Below, in pieces: positions 20,351 to 33,705 of a stretch of 64,000 nucleotides of DNA. Location of the stretch: the NCBI RefSeq assembly GCF_900660445.2, contig NZ_LR214938.2, forward strand, positions 248,001 to 312,000, given 5' to 3'. The notes under the pieces are model-generated. The model saw only the letters and a program-made list of their open reading frames with translations, was not told the DNA's origin and searched no databases. Position 1 is the first letter of the stretch. Each line of letters begins with the position of its first letter. A program made the translations under genes and the position numbers. Origin of the DNA: Metamycoplasma salivarium. GTDB lineage: Bacteria > Bacillota_I > Bacilli_A > Mycoplasmatales > Metamycoplasmataceae.

Positions 20351-22633
20351 ATGAAAAAATCTAAAAGATTGATATTTTCGTTTATACCATTTTCATCAAT
20401 AGTTGCTATACCTTTAATTGCATCATCGTGCAATGACACAACTAGCAAAGATGAACAAAAAAACATCGATGAAGTTGCTAATAAATTAATAGTTGATTAT
20501 GAAAATAAAGAACAAACTTTAATTAAAAATATTAAGCAGGAACAAGTTAAATTTAGCAATTTTGATGACACCAAATATGAACCAATAATAAAAAAAGCAG
20601 AAGTAATTGGTGATAGCTATCAAGTTACATATTTATTGAAATCAAAAATTAATAATTTGATTAGCAAAGAAGTTGTAAAAACAATTTCTGGATTTAAAAA
20701 AGAAGAAAATCCAACCCCTCCTCAGCCTAAACCAGATTTGCAAAAAGAGCTTAATGATTTAGCTGAATCTTTAAAAGCGAAATATGAAGATGATGTAAAT
20801 AAAACAGATGCTAATGAAGTCGATCTAAATAAAATATCGCTTGTTAAAAAAGATAATAGTGTATTAGAAAGTGATTATCAAATCAAAGATAAAAAATTTG
20901 TTAATGAAAATGCAACTAATGATGAAATTTATAATGGTGTCAGAGAATTTACGTTTAAATTAGTAAAAAACGAATTAGAATCAGTCGAAATCAAAACATC
21001 TATTTTAGTTCATAAAAGTGCAAAAGCATTACAAGAATTAAGAGAATCTTTAAAATCAAAATGAAAAATAAATAATTCATATACATCAAAAGAAACCTTA
21101 GAGAAATTAGCTAATGATTCTACTTTATATCTTGATTATAAAACTGGTGGAATTTATGATAAAGAATATGCAGACAAAACAAAAAGACTACTATTCAAAG
21201 CAACATCATGAACCGAAAGTGAATTCGATGCTTTGGTTAGTGATGGTAATTTGGCAAACTATAAAAACGACCGTAATAAAGTAACTTTAAAAAAGAATGG
21301 TGACAAGTATTCATTTACATTTAATATTGGACTTCCAGTTCAAAAAAATAAACCTGAAACTTGAAGAATTGATTATCGAACCACACAAACTAATGAAATG
21401 CAATTTTCATTGCCAACTATTGAAAAAATCAATGAAATAGGAAATACACTAATATCAACATTTAATTATGAAAACAAATCAGATGTTGAACTAAAAGACA
21501 TTATTGATGCCAATATTAAATATGGTCAAGTTCCTGCAAATTACAAGGTTAAACTATTAGAAGTTAAAAAAGATTTTGCTAATAATAAGGTTATAGTTAA
21601 ATATAACGTTGCTTACATTGATGAAGATAATTTTGAAACTCCTTCTAAAGAATTTATTGCTGAAATTAATGGATTTAAGCAAGATGCATTGGACAAAGAA
21701 TTTGAGAACTTAGCTATTGATTACAATAATAAAGATTCAATATTAGCAAGTAATGCAACAGATTTAAATGAAATAAAATTAACAAAAAATAATGTACCTT
21801 ATACTCCAGGTGCTGATATAGAATTAACTAAAGAAATTATTTCTCACAACGATAATTTAGGTACTATTGATGTAAAAATAACAATAAAAAAGAATGAAAA
21901 ATCATTATCACAAACATTTACAATAACTGGATTTAAACAAAAAGCATTTAATCTCGAAGAATTAGTAAATCGTTTAAAGATTGAATTAGACTCACGTGTT
22001 AATAAATCAACTTACAAAGCATCAATGGTTAAAGAAGAAGATATCACAATAACAGATCCTGAAAACCAATTACAAACATTAAATGATGCTACTATTGTAA
22101 AAACTTTAACTGTGTTTGAAAATGAAGGCAAATTGAAAGTAAAAATCACTGTAAAATATAATGAAAAAGAATTTTCAAAAGAGGCTGAATTTGATGGCTT
22201 CTTGCTGCCTGATGAAGTTATAAGACAAGCATTAAGAGACGCTGGTAATGATTTATTTGAAAAATTAGATCAATCTCAAATTGACAAGCTAGAAAGCCTT
22301 TGAAACGAATTATCAAGTGGACAAAAAAATAAAGGAATATATTTAAAAGATACTACCTTTGTATATGGAAAAAATAGTAGTCATCAAAAAGGAACACTAC
22401 AATTTAGATTCAAAAATGAGAAATTCAATCAAAATCAACAATATAGAGATGTGTTGTTTAGAAGTATAGTTAATCATGAATATGGGAATTCATCAAAAAA
22501 TCGTGCTAAAGCTTTATATATTAAGAAAAATAAAGATGGAAAATTTTATGTTGAATATAGAATTTTTGACAGTAAAAAAGATGGCACGGATGCTAAAAAA
22601 TATCCAACTGTTTATAAATGAGAAATGCAATAA
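20351..22633 (+). CDS. variable surface lipoprotein with Lipoprotein_17-type repeats
   Basis: The protein has 760 residues. A lysine-rich signal peptide ends in the lipobox IASSC (Cys about residue 27), so it is anchored on the outer face of the membrane. The mature part contains about five related units of about 80-110 residues that end in a V/T-TI-GFK pattern (KTISGFKK, AEINGFKQ, FTITGFKQ, AEFDGF), typical of the 'lipoprotein 17-related' surface proteins. Several TGA Trp codons lie in the C-terminal half. An AGGAG site precedes the ATG. The function is not known; such proteins are exposed antigens. Confidence 0.85.
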
Positions 22634-22650
22634 TATGTAAAATATAAATT

Positions 22651-22676
22651 AAGACTAGTGTATAGTCTTTTTTTAT
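22651..22676 (+). terminator. terminator of the lipoprotein gene
   Basis: A 7-bp stem AAGACTA / TAGTCTT with a 5-base loop is followed by a T run. Confidence 0.75.
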
Positions 22677-22714
22677 TATGTTTCTATTCTAATTGTACCT
22701 ACTAATATGTAAAA

Positions 22715-22797
22715 GTCCTAGGAAAAATTGTAAATTTGTCTTATAAACTCCTAAGAAAAATTGCATTTTTGTTTAAAAAAGTCCTAGTAAAAATGTG
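22715..22797 (+). repeat. three 33-bp-spaced direct repeats upstream of the AAA ATPase
   Basis: Copies of an about 16-bp unit start at 22715 (GTCCTAGGAAAAATTG), 22748 (CTCCTAAGAAAAATTG) and 22781 (GTCCTAGTAAAAATGT). The spacing is exactly 33 bp, about three helical turns, so the same DNA face would be presented. They lie in the 214-bp region before the ATPase gene and look like operator sites. Confidence 0.6.
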
Positions 22798-22847
22798 GAA
22801 TAGCATATAATTTAAATATCTAATTAAGCAAAATAAAAGGAGAAAAA

Positions 22848-24215
22848 ATGTATTTAAAAAGAAAAGTGGACATTTTTTTAAAAACTTGAAAAAATAAAAA
22901 AAACAAAAATCCATTAATTATTAGAGGTGCAAGACAAATTGGCAAAACTGAATCAATTAAAAATTTTGCAGAAAATAATTATGACAATTATGTATACATA
23001 AATTTTGTTGAAATGAAAGAATTTAAGCAAATTGCAGAACATAGTTTAGAACCCGAAAAAGTTGTTAAAGAAATGACATTACTTAATCCTAGCTTTAATT
23101 TTAAAGAGAGAACTTTAATAATTTTTGATGAAGTCCAAGACTATATTAATATTATGAGCACTTTAAAATTTTTTAAATTGCAAGATAAATATGACATCAT
23201 ATGTTCTGGTTCTCTTTTAGGTATTGAGTATAGCAAAATTAGTAGTGTTAGTGTTGGTTACACCGAAACTTATGAGATGAATTCAATGGATTTTGAAGAG
23301 TTTTTATGAGCAATGAATTATTCAGGGAACACTCTTAATCATTTATCAAATAATTTATTAAGTTTAATTCCATTTACTGAAATTGAATATAAAACTTTTT
23401 CAAGCTTATTTTTTGATTATATTTTGCTAGGTGGAATGCCAAACATTGTTAAAACATATTTAATGAATAATAAAAATTTTTCTAATGTCTTAAATATGCA
23501 GCGTGAATTAATTGAGAATTATAAAACTGATATTAGCAAATATGCTACAGGATTAGAAAAAACTAAGTTATTAAATGTTTTTAATTTGATCCCAACAATC
23601 CTTTCAAAAGAAAACAAAAAATTTTCATTTTCCACTATCAATATAAAAGCTAGATATGAAAATTATATTAGTGTTATTCAATGATTGAAAGATGCTGGAA
23701 TTATTAATATTTGCTATGCTTTAAAAACTTTAGATTTTCCATTAAAAGGTAATTATGAATTTAACAAGTTTAAGTTATATTACAATGATGTTGGTCTATT
23801 AATAGCTTCTCTTGATGATTATGCTTCTAGTGATTTAAGAGTTAATAAAAATATGGGAATTTATAAAGGTGGATTATTTGAAAATATCATAGCTTCTTTA
23901 CTTTATAAAGATAAATTTGATCTTTTCTATTATATAAATGAAAAATCAACATTAGAAATTGATTTTATCATTAGAAATCAAAAAAATATTATTCCTATAG
24001 AAGTTAAATCAAATACTGGCAATGCAAAATCTTTAAAAGAACTTATTAAAAGTAAAAAGTTTGACAAAATAGCTTTTGGAATTAAATTTTCTAATAATAA
24101 CTTAGGCTTTGCGAATAATATTTTTACAATTCCTTATTTTATGATTTTTAGATTAAGAGATTTTATTGAAAAATTTGATTTTGAGAAATTTTTGCAAGAA
24201 AAAGATCAAGAATAA
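22848..24215 (+). CDS. AAA ATPase with DUF4143 C-terminus
   Basis: The protein has 455 residues. Walker A (GARQIGKT, about residue 33) and Walker B (LIIFDEVQD, about residue 93) belong to the AAA_14 type. The C-terminal half carries the DUF4143 pattern, including NDVGLLIA, GLFENIIASLL and a nuclease-like LEIDFII...IIPIEVKS end with a D-E-K set. This family is common, mobile and often variable in number in mycoplasmas; its cellular role is not established. Two TGA Trp codons lie inside, and the start has an AAGGAG site. It converges with enolase across a shared terminator. Confidence 0.85.
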
Positions 24216-24228
24216 ATCTTGATCTTTT
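24200..24228. terminator. bidirectional terminator between the AAA ATPase and eno
   Basis: Perfect 11-bp arms AAAAGATCAAG / CTTGATCTTTT have loop AATAAAT. The A and T runs allow use from both sides. The left arm overlaps the end of the ATPase gene. Confidence 0.75.
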
Positions 24229-24231
24229 CAA

Positions 24232-25635
<1,404 letters not shown>

Positions 25636-25696
25636 CTATAATTATATAGAAAATTATTGCAATAACAAGTTATAAACAACATTGATTGGACAAAAA

Positions 25697-26398
25697 ATGA
25701 CTAATGAAAAAGAATTTGAACAAGAACTTACAAAAATAATGAAAGTTGCTAATGAAGATGGACTATATGCTTCTTATTTGATTGATGATGCTTTGAAACA
25801 ATTTCCTTTAAAAGAAGAGCAAGATGCATTAAATGCTTTGCGTCAAGGTATTGCTAATGATTTAAAGAAAAAAAACATTAGTTCAAAGACAAAATTAACA
25901 ACTTTGCAGTTAATTAATTTTCTAAAAAATAAGGTAGTTGATTATATTTTTATGTTTTGCTACTTGGAACTAAAAAAACGTGAAGATATTGATACATTTG
26001 CAAATGAATTTCAACATTTTTTTAATGGAAATAGTTTTGAAAATAAGGGTTATCAAACTTTAATTTATACTTTACTTGAAGAGAATAAAATTGACTTTGA
26101 TTATAAGATTGAAAACCAAATTATTAATCCTAAAAAGTTAGGTTCATTTACAAATAATCCAAACATTAAGAAAATAGAAAAAGAGTTGCTTAATTTTTAT
26201 TCAAAAGATATTGCAAAATACAAAACTGCAAGTCAAGTATTTTCTGCATATTTGTTTGAAAATTGGATTAATATTTTACTTAACAAGACAATAAATGAAT
26301 ATGAAACTATAGTTAATGTTACTGAGGTTTTATTAGGAAATAAACCTAAAGATACTTTAACTGAAAAAGAATTGGAAGTATATAAAATTTTTCTATAA
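25697..26398 (+). CDS. hypothetical helical protein (possibly DUF3196-like)
   Basis: The 233-residue soluble protein is mainly helical, with an N-terminal YASYLIDDALKQFPLKEE segment that looks like a TPR-type helical pair. I place the start at the ATG 25697; a TTG in frame at 25682 is possible, and no strong ribosome binding site is seen. It lies between divergent eno and the trigger factor gene, with 64 bp to the latter. The length and helical repeats recall the mycoplasma family DUF3196, but I cannot confirm that from sequence alone. Confidence 0.65.
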   Translation: MTNEKEFEQELTKIMKVANEDGLYASYLIDDALKQFPLKEEQDALNALRQGIANDLKKKNISSKTKLTTLQLINFLKNKVVDYIFMFCYLELKKREDIDTFANEFQHFFNGNSFENKGYQTLIYTLLEENKIDFDYKIENQIINPKKLGSFTNNPNIKKIEKELLNFYSKDIAKYKTASQVFSAYLFENWINILLNKTINEYETIVNVTEVLLGNKPKDTLTEKELEVYKIFL

Positions 26399-26462
26399 AA
26401 AAATATAAAATTATATTAACTTTATTTATTACTAAAATGCAAATTATTTTAAGGAGATAATT

Positions 26463-27917
26463 ATGTCAAAAACATTTGATGAAAAAAATTCACTTCTAAA
26501 AATTACAACTAAATTCGAAGGAAGTGAATGAACTAAATATATTGAAAAAGCTAGAGTTGAACTTAGAAAAAATGTTGAAATTAAAGGTTTTAGAAAAGGG
26601 CATGCACCAGTAGCTGAAGCTGACAAAAGAATTTTTAAAGGTGATATTTTAGATAAAGCACTAAATTTGTCAATTGAAAAAATTTATAAGGATTTAATAA
26701 GACCTAACATTGCTGATGCTGACAATGTTTACGATCTAAACCCAAGTTCAATTGATGTTATAAAAATTGATGATAATGGTGTTGAAATTGAATTTGATTT
26801 TGTAACCTTACCAGTTGTTAAAACTAACATTGATTACAAAAAAGTTGGAGTTAAACTTGATAAATTAGAACCTTCTGCAAAAGATTTAAAAGAAGTTCAA
26901 AATAACCTTGTTGAAAAATATGTTGTTCAAGAAGAAGTTGAAGATACTATTAAAAATTCAGACACTGTAAACTTTGATTTTACAGGTTTTGTTGATGGTG
27001 TTGAATTTGAAGGAGGAAAAGCTGAAGGTTTTGATTTAGTTATAGGTTCAAAACAATTCATCGCTGGATTTGAAGATCAAATGATTGGTCTTAAAAAAGG
27101 CGAAGAAAAAGATATTAAAGTAAGATTTCCTAAAGACTATCATGCTCAACATTTGGCAAATAAAGAAGCTATTTTTAAAGTTAAAATTAATTTTATAAAA
27201 CGTCCATCATATCCTAAAATTGATGAAAAATTCTTACAAGAAATTAACTTTGAAGGTATCAAAACATTAAAAGACTTTAATGAATATGTTCGCATTCAAG
27301 CATTAAAAGACAAAATTGTTAAAGTACAAAATGAATTCATTGGAAAAGTTATTGATAAAATTAACAAAGATGCAATAATTAATATTCATAAAAAATTAGT
27401 TGATGATGAAAAACAACGTATGTACAGTGACTTTTTAAATAAATTAAAAGAACAACAAATTTCTGAAGATGAATATTTTGAACTAACAGGACTTACAAAA
27501 GAAAAACTATTAAATTCTTTTGAAGAACCTTCAACTAAAAAAATTAGAGAAGCCGCAATTATGGGAAATATCTTAGAAAAAGAAAATTTATATCCTTCTC
27601 AAAAAGAATATGACGTGAAAGTTGCTGAGCTTGCTAAAAATATTAATTTAAAAGAAGATGAAATCAAGCGTTTCTTTTCATTTGGAGCTTTCACAAATGC
27701 ACAAGCAAATGAAAATGTTATAAACTTTGAAATTAAACACAATGATGCTGAAGGCTATAAAGCATTAGAAGATGCTAAAAAACTTGTCGCTAAATATGAT
27801 GAAGCTAGAGCAAATGCAAGAAAAGCTGCTCAAGAAAAAGAAGCAAACGTTGAAAAAGCCAAAAAAGAAGAATCTAAACCTCAGCAAGAAATCAAACCAA
27901 AAGAAGATAAAAAATAA
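26463..27917 (+). CDS. tig: trigger factor, ribosome-associated chaperone and prolyl isomerase
   Basis: The protein has 484 residues. The ribosome-binding signature GFRKGHAPV is near residue 41. The FKBP-type domain covers about residues 165-245 (FDFTGFVDGVEFEGG, GFEDQMIGLKKGEEK), followed by the helical C-terminal chaperone arms. It ends in a low-complexity Lys/Glu/Ala tail of about 45 residues, longer than in most relatives. It binds nascent chains at the L23 exit site. AAGGAG precedes the ATG, and a strong terminator follows. Confidence 0.95.
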
Positions 27918-27923
27918 TTTTTG

Positions 27924-27950
27924 AATAGACCCTAGCGGTCTATTTTTAAT
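27924..27950 (+). terminator. terminator of tig
   Basis: An 8-bp stem AATAGACC / GGTCTATT with loop CTAGC is followed by a T-rich run. Confidence 0.8.
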
Positions 27951-28027
27951 TGTCTTGTTATATTTAACAAATAAGTTATAAATAAGTTGCTTTTTCACTT
28001 TATTCCTTTAATTTATAAAAATTAATA

Positions 28028-28041
28028 TACAATAGATAAGT
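28028..28041 (+). promoter_or_regulatory. near-leaderless promoter of secA
   Basis: TACAAT at 28028-28033 lies only 8 bases before the secA ATG, and there is no ribosome binding site. Transcription would start at or one or two bases before the start codon. Confidence 0.45.
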
Positions 28042-30657
28042 ATGAAAAAATTTAGTTTTGAAATTAAATCAACTGAAATGCGTATTGCTGAAGCAACACT
28101 TAAAAAAATTAATCGTTGAGAAGAAAAAATTGCAGCATTAAGTGATGAAGAACTTAAGAAAAAAACCAATGAATTTAGGCAAAGATATAATACTGGTGAA
28201 TCTCATGATTCTTTAAGGCCTGAAGTTTTTGCAGTTGCTAGAGAAGCAACAAGAAGGGTATTACAAAAACGTCCTTTTGATGTTCAAATGATTGGTGGAG
28301 TTATCTTAGATTTAGGTTCTGTTGCTGAAATGAAAACTGGTGAAGGTAAAACTATTACCTCAATAGCACCAGTTTATTTAAATTCAATCACTGGAAGTTG
28401 TGTCATTATTTCAACAGTTAATGAATATTTAGCACAACGTGATGCTGAAGAAATGGGTCAAGTCTTTAAATGATTAGGTTTAACTGTTGGAATTAATAAA
28501 GCTCAAATGGAACCTAATTTAAAAAGAGAAGCTTATGCTTGCGATGTTTTATATTCAGTCCACTCAGAACTTGGATTTGACTATTTAAGAGATAATATGG
28601 TTATGGCAAAAGAAGAAAAAGTTCAACGTGGACTTGATTATATTTTGCTTGATGAAGTTGACTCTATTTTAATTGATGAAGCCAAGACTCCTTTAATTAT
28701 TTCTGGGGGCGATGAAGGTGTTACGTCAGCTTATAATGTTGCTGATTTATTTGTTAGAACCTTAAGCAAAGACGATTATTTTATTGATGAAGAAACTAAA
28801 TCTGTTTATTTAACTGAAGAAGGCATTGAAAAGGCAAATAAATATTTCAATTTTGAAAACCTATACGATATTCAAAACTCTGAGCTTGTTCATAGAATTC
28901 AAAATGCTTTAAGAGCACACAAAGTTATGAAACTTGATGTTGAATATATTGTTAGAGAAGATAAAATAGAACTTGTTGACTCATTTACTGGCCGGATTAT
29001 GGAAGGTCGTGCTTATTCTGAAGGTTTGCAACAAGCTATTCAAGCAAAAGAACGTGTTGAAATTGAATCAGAAACTAAAACATTAGCAACAATTACCTAC
29101 CAAAACTTTTTCCGTTTATTTAAAAAAATCTGTGGGATGACTGGTACTGCAAAAACTGAAGAAAATGAATTTATTGAAATTTATAATATGAGAGTTAATG
29201 TTGTTCCGACAAATAAACCAATGATCAGGTTTGATGATGAAGATGAAATTTACGTCACAATGAATGCTAAATGAAAGGCAGTTGCCAAAGAAGTTAAAAG
29301 AGTTTATGAAAAAGGACAACCAATACTAATTGGAACTGCGCAAGTTGAAGATTCAGAAGTGTTACATGAACTTTTAGTTCAAGAAAGAATTCCTCATACT
29401 GTTTTAAATGCAAAACAAGATGCATCTGAAGCTGAAATTATTTCAAGAGCCGGGCAAGTAAAAGCCGTTACTATTGCAACAAATATGGCTGGTCGTGGTA
29501 CTGACATTAAGCCTTCTAAAGAAGCATTAGAATTAGGTGGACTTTATGTTTTAGGAACCGAAAAAGCTGAATCTAGAAGAATTGATAACCAATTAAAAGG
29601 GCGTTCTGGACGTCAAGGAGATGTTGGTTATACTAAATTCTTTTTATCATTAGATGACCAATTAATTTTACGTTTTTCTGTTCAAGACAAATGAAAAGAA
29701 TATTTCAAAGCTTATGGCGATGATCCAATTGAAGGCAAACAAATAAAAGCAGCATTTTTAAGAGCACAAAAGAAAATTGAAGGATTTAATTTTGATAACC
29801 GTAAAAGCGTTTTAAACTTTGATGACGTTATTCGTCAACAACGTGATTTAATTTATGAACAACGTGATTTAATCTTGAATCGTGAAGATTTGGGAACAAT
29901 AATTAAAAAAATGATTTCAGTTTGTGCAACTAATGTTGTTGAAAATCCTTATTTCTTAAAGAAAAACAATACTTTAGACTTAGAAGGATTTACAAAATAT
30001 TTAAATGAAAACTGAATGGGGCTTTGCGATTATAAGTTTAAAGAAGAAGATTTAATCAAATTAGATCATGATGATTTAGTTGAATTTATTGCCAAAATGT
30101 TTAATAATCAATATGATATTTTGCGTCAAAATATTTTAGAAAAATTTGGTGTTGTGCAACTAACAAATAGTGAAAGAAATATCATTTTAAATGTTTTTGA
30201 TGGCGCTTGACAAGACCATATTAATGTTATGGACAAATTAAGACGAAGTTCGCATTTGGTTCAATATTCACAAAAAAATCCATACCAAGTTTATACTAAT
30301 TTGGGTTCTAAAAAATTCAAAGAATTAACTACAAGAATTGCCGTTGAATCAATTGTTAATTTAATGAATAATTATGATGCTATTAAATCATCAAATGCTA
30401 ATTTTGATTTTCCTTGAGTATCAAATCAAGAAAATGTTGATGCAATTGAAAAAGAAAAACAAAAAATTATGCAATTTATTGAACTTTTATTACAAAGTGA
30501 GAAAAATAAATTAGCTTCTGAAGGAAAAACTGAAGAAGAAATCAAAGCATATTTAGAAGAACAAAAAAATGCTCTTTTAGCAGAACTTAAAGTCAAAGTA
30601 AATGAAGCAATTAAAGAATCTAATGAAGAGAATTCCAATACTGATTCTAAAAAATAA
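28042..30657 (+). CDS. secA: preprotein translocase ATPase SecA
   Basis: The protein has 871 residues. It carries Walker A (MKTGEGKT, about residue 94), the DEAD-type box [13 protein letters not shown] (about 202), an FGMT-like [12 protein letters not shown] segment, the helicase motif NMAGRGTDI and [11 protein letters not shown]. The C-terminal zinc-binding tail of many SecA proteins is absent, as usual in mollicutes; instead there is an acidic Glu/Asn-rich end. It drives export of the lipoproteins and secreted proteins in this window through SecYEG. The gene has no ribosome binding site and appears to be transcribed as a leaderless mRNA. Confidence 0.97.
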
Positions 30658-30663
30658 GGTAAC

Positions 30664-30691
30664 AAAAAATGCTCTCGCCAAGCATTTTTTT
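30664..30691. terminator. bidirectional terminator between secA and the dimethylargininase-like gene
   Basis: Ten-bp arms AAAAAATGCT / AGCATTTTTT with loop CTCGCCA lie between convergent genes. Confidence 0.75.
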
Positions 30692-30703
30692 GATTTTGTA
30701 ATT

Positions 30704-31498
30704 TTAGAACCTTAGTGACAAACAGCTAAGCCCACCATCAAGCTTTTTATATTCTGATGTATCACATGTAATTACTCTATAAATTCCCAAATCTTGAATT
30801 TTCTTTAAAGTTTTAGGATATCCATAAGGTACAATTACTGTTTCATTAACTCAAATGCAATTTGCTGCATAAGCTTCATCTTTTTCTACAACAATTTTAT
30901 TAAAATCATTGAATAAAGGATAGTTTAAAAATTCTCCTGAAATTAACAAATTGTTATGTTCTAAATAATTAACACCAGTTTTTAGATGTAACATTTCTGT
31001 CATTGGTACAGGAATACATTTTTTATTTACTTTAGCTAAAATATTTGAAAATTGTCTAATTCCTTCACGATTTGTTCTTTCAGACATTCCAACAAAATAA
31101 ATATCTCCAACCATCATAACATCACCACCATCTAATGTACCAGGTGATTCAATTTTAAAAATATGTTTTTTGTCAAAAAACTTTTCTAAATAAGGCAACA
31201 TTTCAACTTTTTCACCATTTCTAGATTTAGCACCAGGATTTGACAAAATTGCAATTTCTCCAGTCACAATAACTGCAGTATCTTCTACAAAACATGAGTC
31301 AGGAAATTTTTCGTTTTTAGGGCAAACTGTTACATTAACATTACAACTTTTTAATGCTTCAATGTATGCAGCATGTTGCTTTAACGCAAGTTCGTAATTT
31401 GGTTTGCCAAGTTCTGGTGCTGAAGTTATTCCATCAACCATAGAAGCAGCAGGTGCTTTAACAATTACATTTTTGAATTTATTTTTTAATAATTCCAC
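30704..31498 (-). CDS. dimethylargininase-like amidinohydrolase (DDAH family)
   Basis: The protein has 264 residues, the DDAH size rather than the about 400 of arginine deiminase. Family motifs seen: PDSCFVEDTAVI, GTLDGGDVM, SERTNREG, the active-site His in MLHLKTGVNYLE and the catalytic Cys in LDGGLSCLSLRF near the C-terminus. DDAH enzymes hydrolyse methylated arginines to citrulline; related members act on other guanidino compounds. It starts with GTG at 31496-31498, seven bases after AAGGAG. It stands alone, not in an arginine dihydrolase operon. Possible roles are salvage or interference with host methylarginine and nitric oxide signalling; that is speculation. Confidence 0.85.
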
Positions 31499-31762
31499 TA
31501 AATTCTCCTTAAATTAAGAGTCACATTTTTTTACTATGACTCTACCTTAATTTTAGTTTATTTATTGAACGTAATAAGAAAAATTATCGATTGTGTCTTA
31601 AATGAAATACATTTTTATGTTTTACTTAATCTTTTGAACGAAATTTTGCTCTAATTAATAAATTAATTATCCAAAAATATTTTTGGAAAAAGCATATTAA
31701 CTTTAAATTTCATAAATATTTTAATATTTATGTTTTTTACTTTTTTTAGGTAAAAAATCATT

Positions 31763-31776
31763 TATAATCTTTAATT
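31763..31776 (+). promoter_or_regulatory. near-leaderless promoter of parE
   Basis: A perfect TATAAT (31763-31768) lies 8 bases before the parE ATG with no ribosome binding site. The spacing equals that of secA and the HAD gene at 62553. Upstream to 31499 the spacer holds an AGAGTCA / TGACTCT inverted repeat (31518-31544) and nothing else recognised. Confidence 0.5.
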
Positions 31777-33693
31777 ATGTCAAATTATGAAGCAAAAGAT
31801 TTAAAGGTTTTAAAAGGACTTACCGCAGTTAGAAAACGTCCTGGGATGTACATTGGATCAACTGATTCAACTGGTTTACATCACTTAGTTTGAGAAATTG
31901 TTGATAATGCATTAGATGAAGCATTAGCTGGATATGCAACTGAAATTAAAGTCACATTAAAAGAAGATGGCTCATGTATTGTTGAAGATAATGGTCGGGG
32001 AATTCCAGTTGATAAACACTCTGGTGGGAAAACTGGTGTTGAACTTGTTTTTACCGAACTACATGCTGGTGGTAAATTTGATGAAGGAGTTTATAAAACA
32101 AGTGGTGGACTTCATGGTGTTGGTTCATCTGTTGCTAATGCTTTAAGCACCAAATTAATTGCAACAGTTTATCGTAACAAAGAAGAATATGTGACTGAAT
32201 TTGAGCAAGATACAATCACTCAAAGAACACATATTGTAGGACATACAACCAAAAGAGGAACAAAGGTTCAATTTTGGCCTGATCCATTAATATTTAAAAA
32301 AGCTAAATTTTCAAGCGATATTGTTAAAGAAAAATTACGTGAATCAAGTTTCTTAATTCCTAATTTAAAAATCCATTTTTATAGTGAAATTACTAACGAA
32401 AGAGTTATTTTTGAAGCTGAAGAAGGAATTAAAGAATACATTAAATTTATTGGAGAAGGTACAACATTTTTAACTTCAGTATTTCATGCTAAAGGTATGA
32501 GCCATAAAATTGAAATTGATATTGCTTTAGTTTATACTGATAACTATAATGAATCTATTTTTAGTTTTGTTAACAATGTTAAAACACGTGATGGTGGAAC
32601 ACATGAAACTGCTTTTAAATCTGCTTTAACTAAGACAATTAATGATTTTGCTGCAAAAAATAATATTTTAAAAAATAAAGCTACTTTTGATGGTAACGAT
32701 ATAAGAGAAGGATTAATTGCAATAATTTCTCTAAAAATTCCTGAATCTATTTTGGAATTTGTTGGTCAAACAAAAGACAAATTAGGAACTCCTGAAGCTA
32801 GAGAAGCAGTTGAAGAATTTTTTTCTGAACAATTTTCTTTCTATTTAAATGAAAACAAAAAAGAAGCTGATTTAATTCTTACAAAAATTAAAAAAGCATA
32901 TGATGCAAGAATTGCTGCAAGAAATGCAAGAAATGAAGTTAGAAAAGTTAAAACTAAACTTGAAGGTAAAAAGATTTTATCTGGAAAATTAACTCCTGCA
33001 CAATCAAAAGATCCAAAAGCTAGAGAACTATTTTTAGTAGAAGGCGATTCTGCTGGCGGCTCTGCTAAAATGGGTCGTGACCGTATCACTCAAGCAATTT
33101 TGCCTTTACGTGGAAAGGTAATAAATACTGCCAAAGCAAAATTAGTTGATATTTTGGGTAATGAAGAAATTGCAACAATTATTAACACAATTGGTGCTGG
33201 TATCCAAAGTAATTTTAATGTTGAAAAATCTCAATATGGCAAGGTTATTATAATGACTGATGCTGATACTGATGGAGCACATATCCAAGTTTTACTTTTA
33301 ACATTTTTCTACCGTTATATGAGGCAAATGATTGAAAAAGGTATGGTTTATATTGCCTTACCTCCTTTATATAAAGTTACAGTTAAATCTGCAAAAAATA
33401 AAGATATTTATGTTTGAGATGAAGAAGAGCTAAAAGAAGTTACTTCAAAATATACAAACTATGAAATTCAACGTTATAAAGGGCTTGGCGAAATGAATGC
33501 TGATCAACTTTGAGAAACAACAATGAATCCGCAAACCCGTTCAATTATTAAAGTTAGAATTGATGATGAAGCATTAACCGAAAGAAATGTTAATACATTA
33601 ATGAGTGATGATATTGTTGGACGGAAAAATTGAATTAATACATATGTTGATTTTTCAACTGAAGATGATTTCACAATTGAGGAAAAGAAATAG
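31777..33693 (+). CDS. parE: DNA topoisomerase IV subunit B
   Basis: The protein has 638 residues. The GHKL ATP site is shown by [16 protein letters not shown] and [14 protein letters not shown]; the TOPRIM acids are in [13 protein letters not shown] and [12 protein letters not shown] call ParE rather than GyrB because the [21 protein letters not shown] stretch and the IGAGI segment are typical of Firmicutes ParE, and the partner is ParC-like. Topoisomerase IV decatenates daughter chromosomes. The gene is probably leaderless. parC follows 12 bp later with its own AGGAGG site, giving a two-gene operon. Confidence 0.92.
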
Positions 33694-33705
33694 AAAGGAG
33701 GAAAT

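Noticed and set aside
22715..22797. The phased repeats as a CRISPR array
   Set aside because: There are only three imperfect 16-bp units with about 17-bp spacers, no leader and no cas genes.
30704..31498. Calling the amidinohydrolase arginine deiminase (ArcA)
   Set aside because: It is 264 residues against about 400 for ArcA, and the motifs are those of DDAH.
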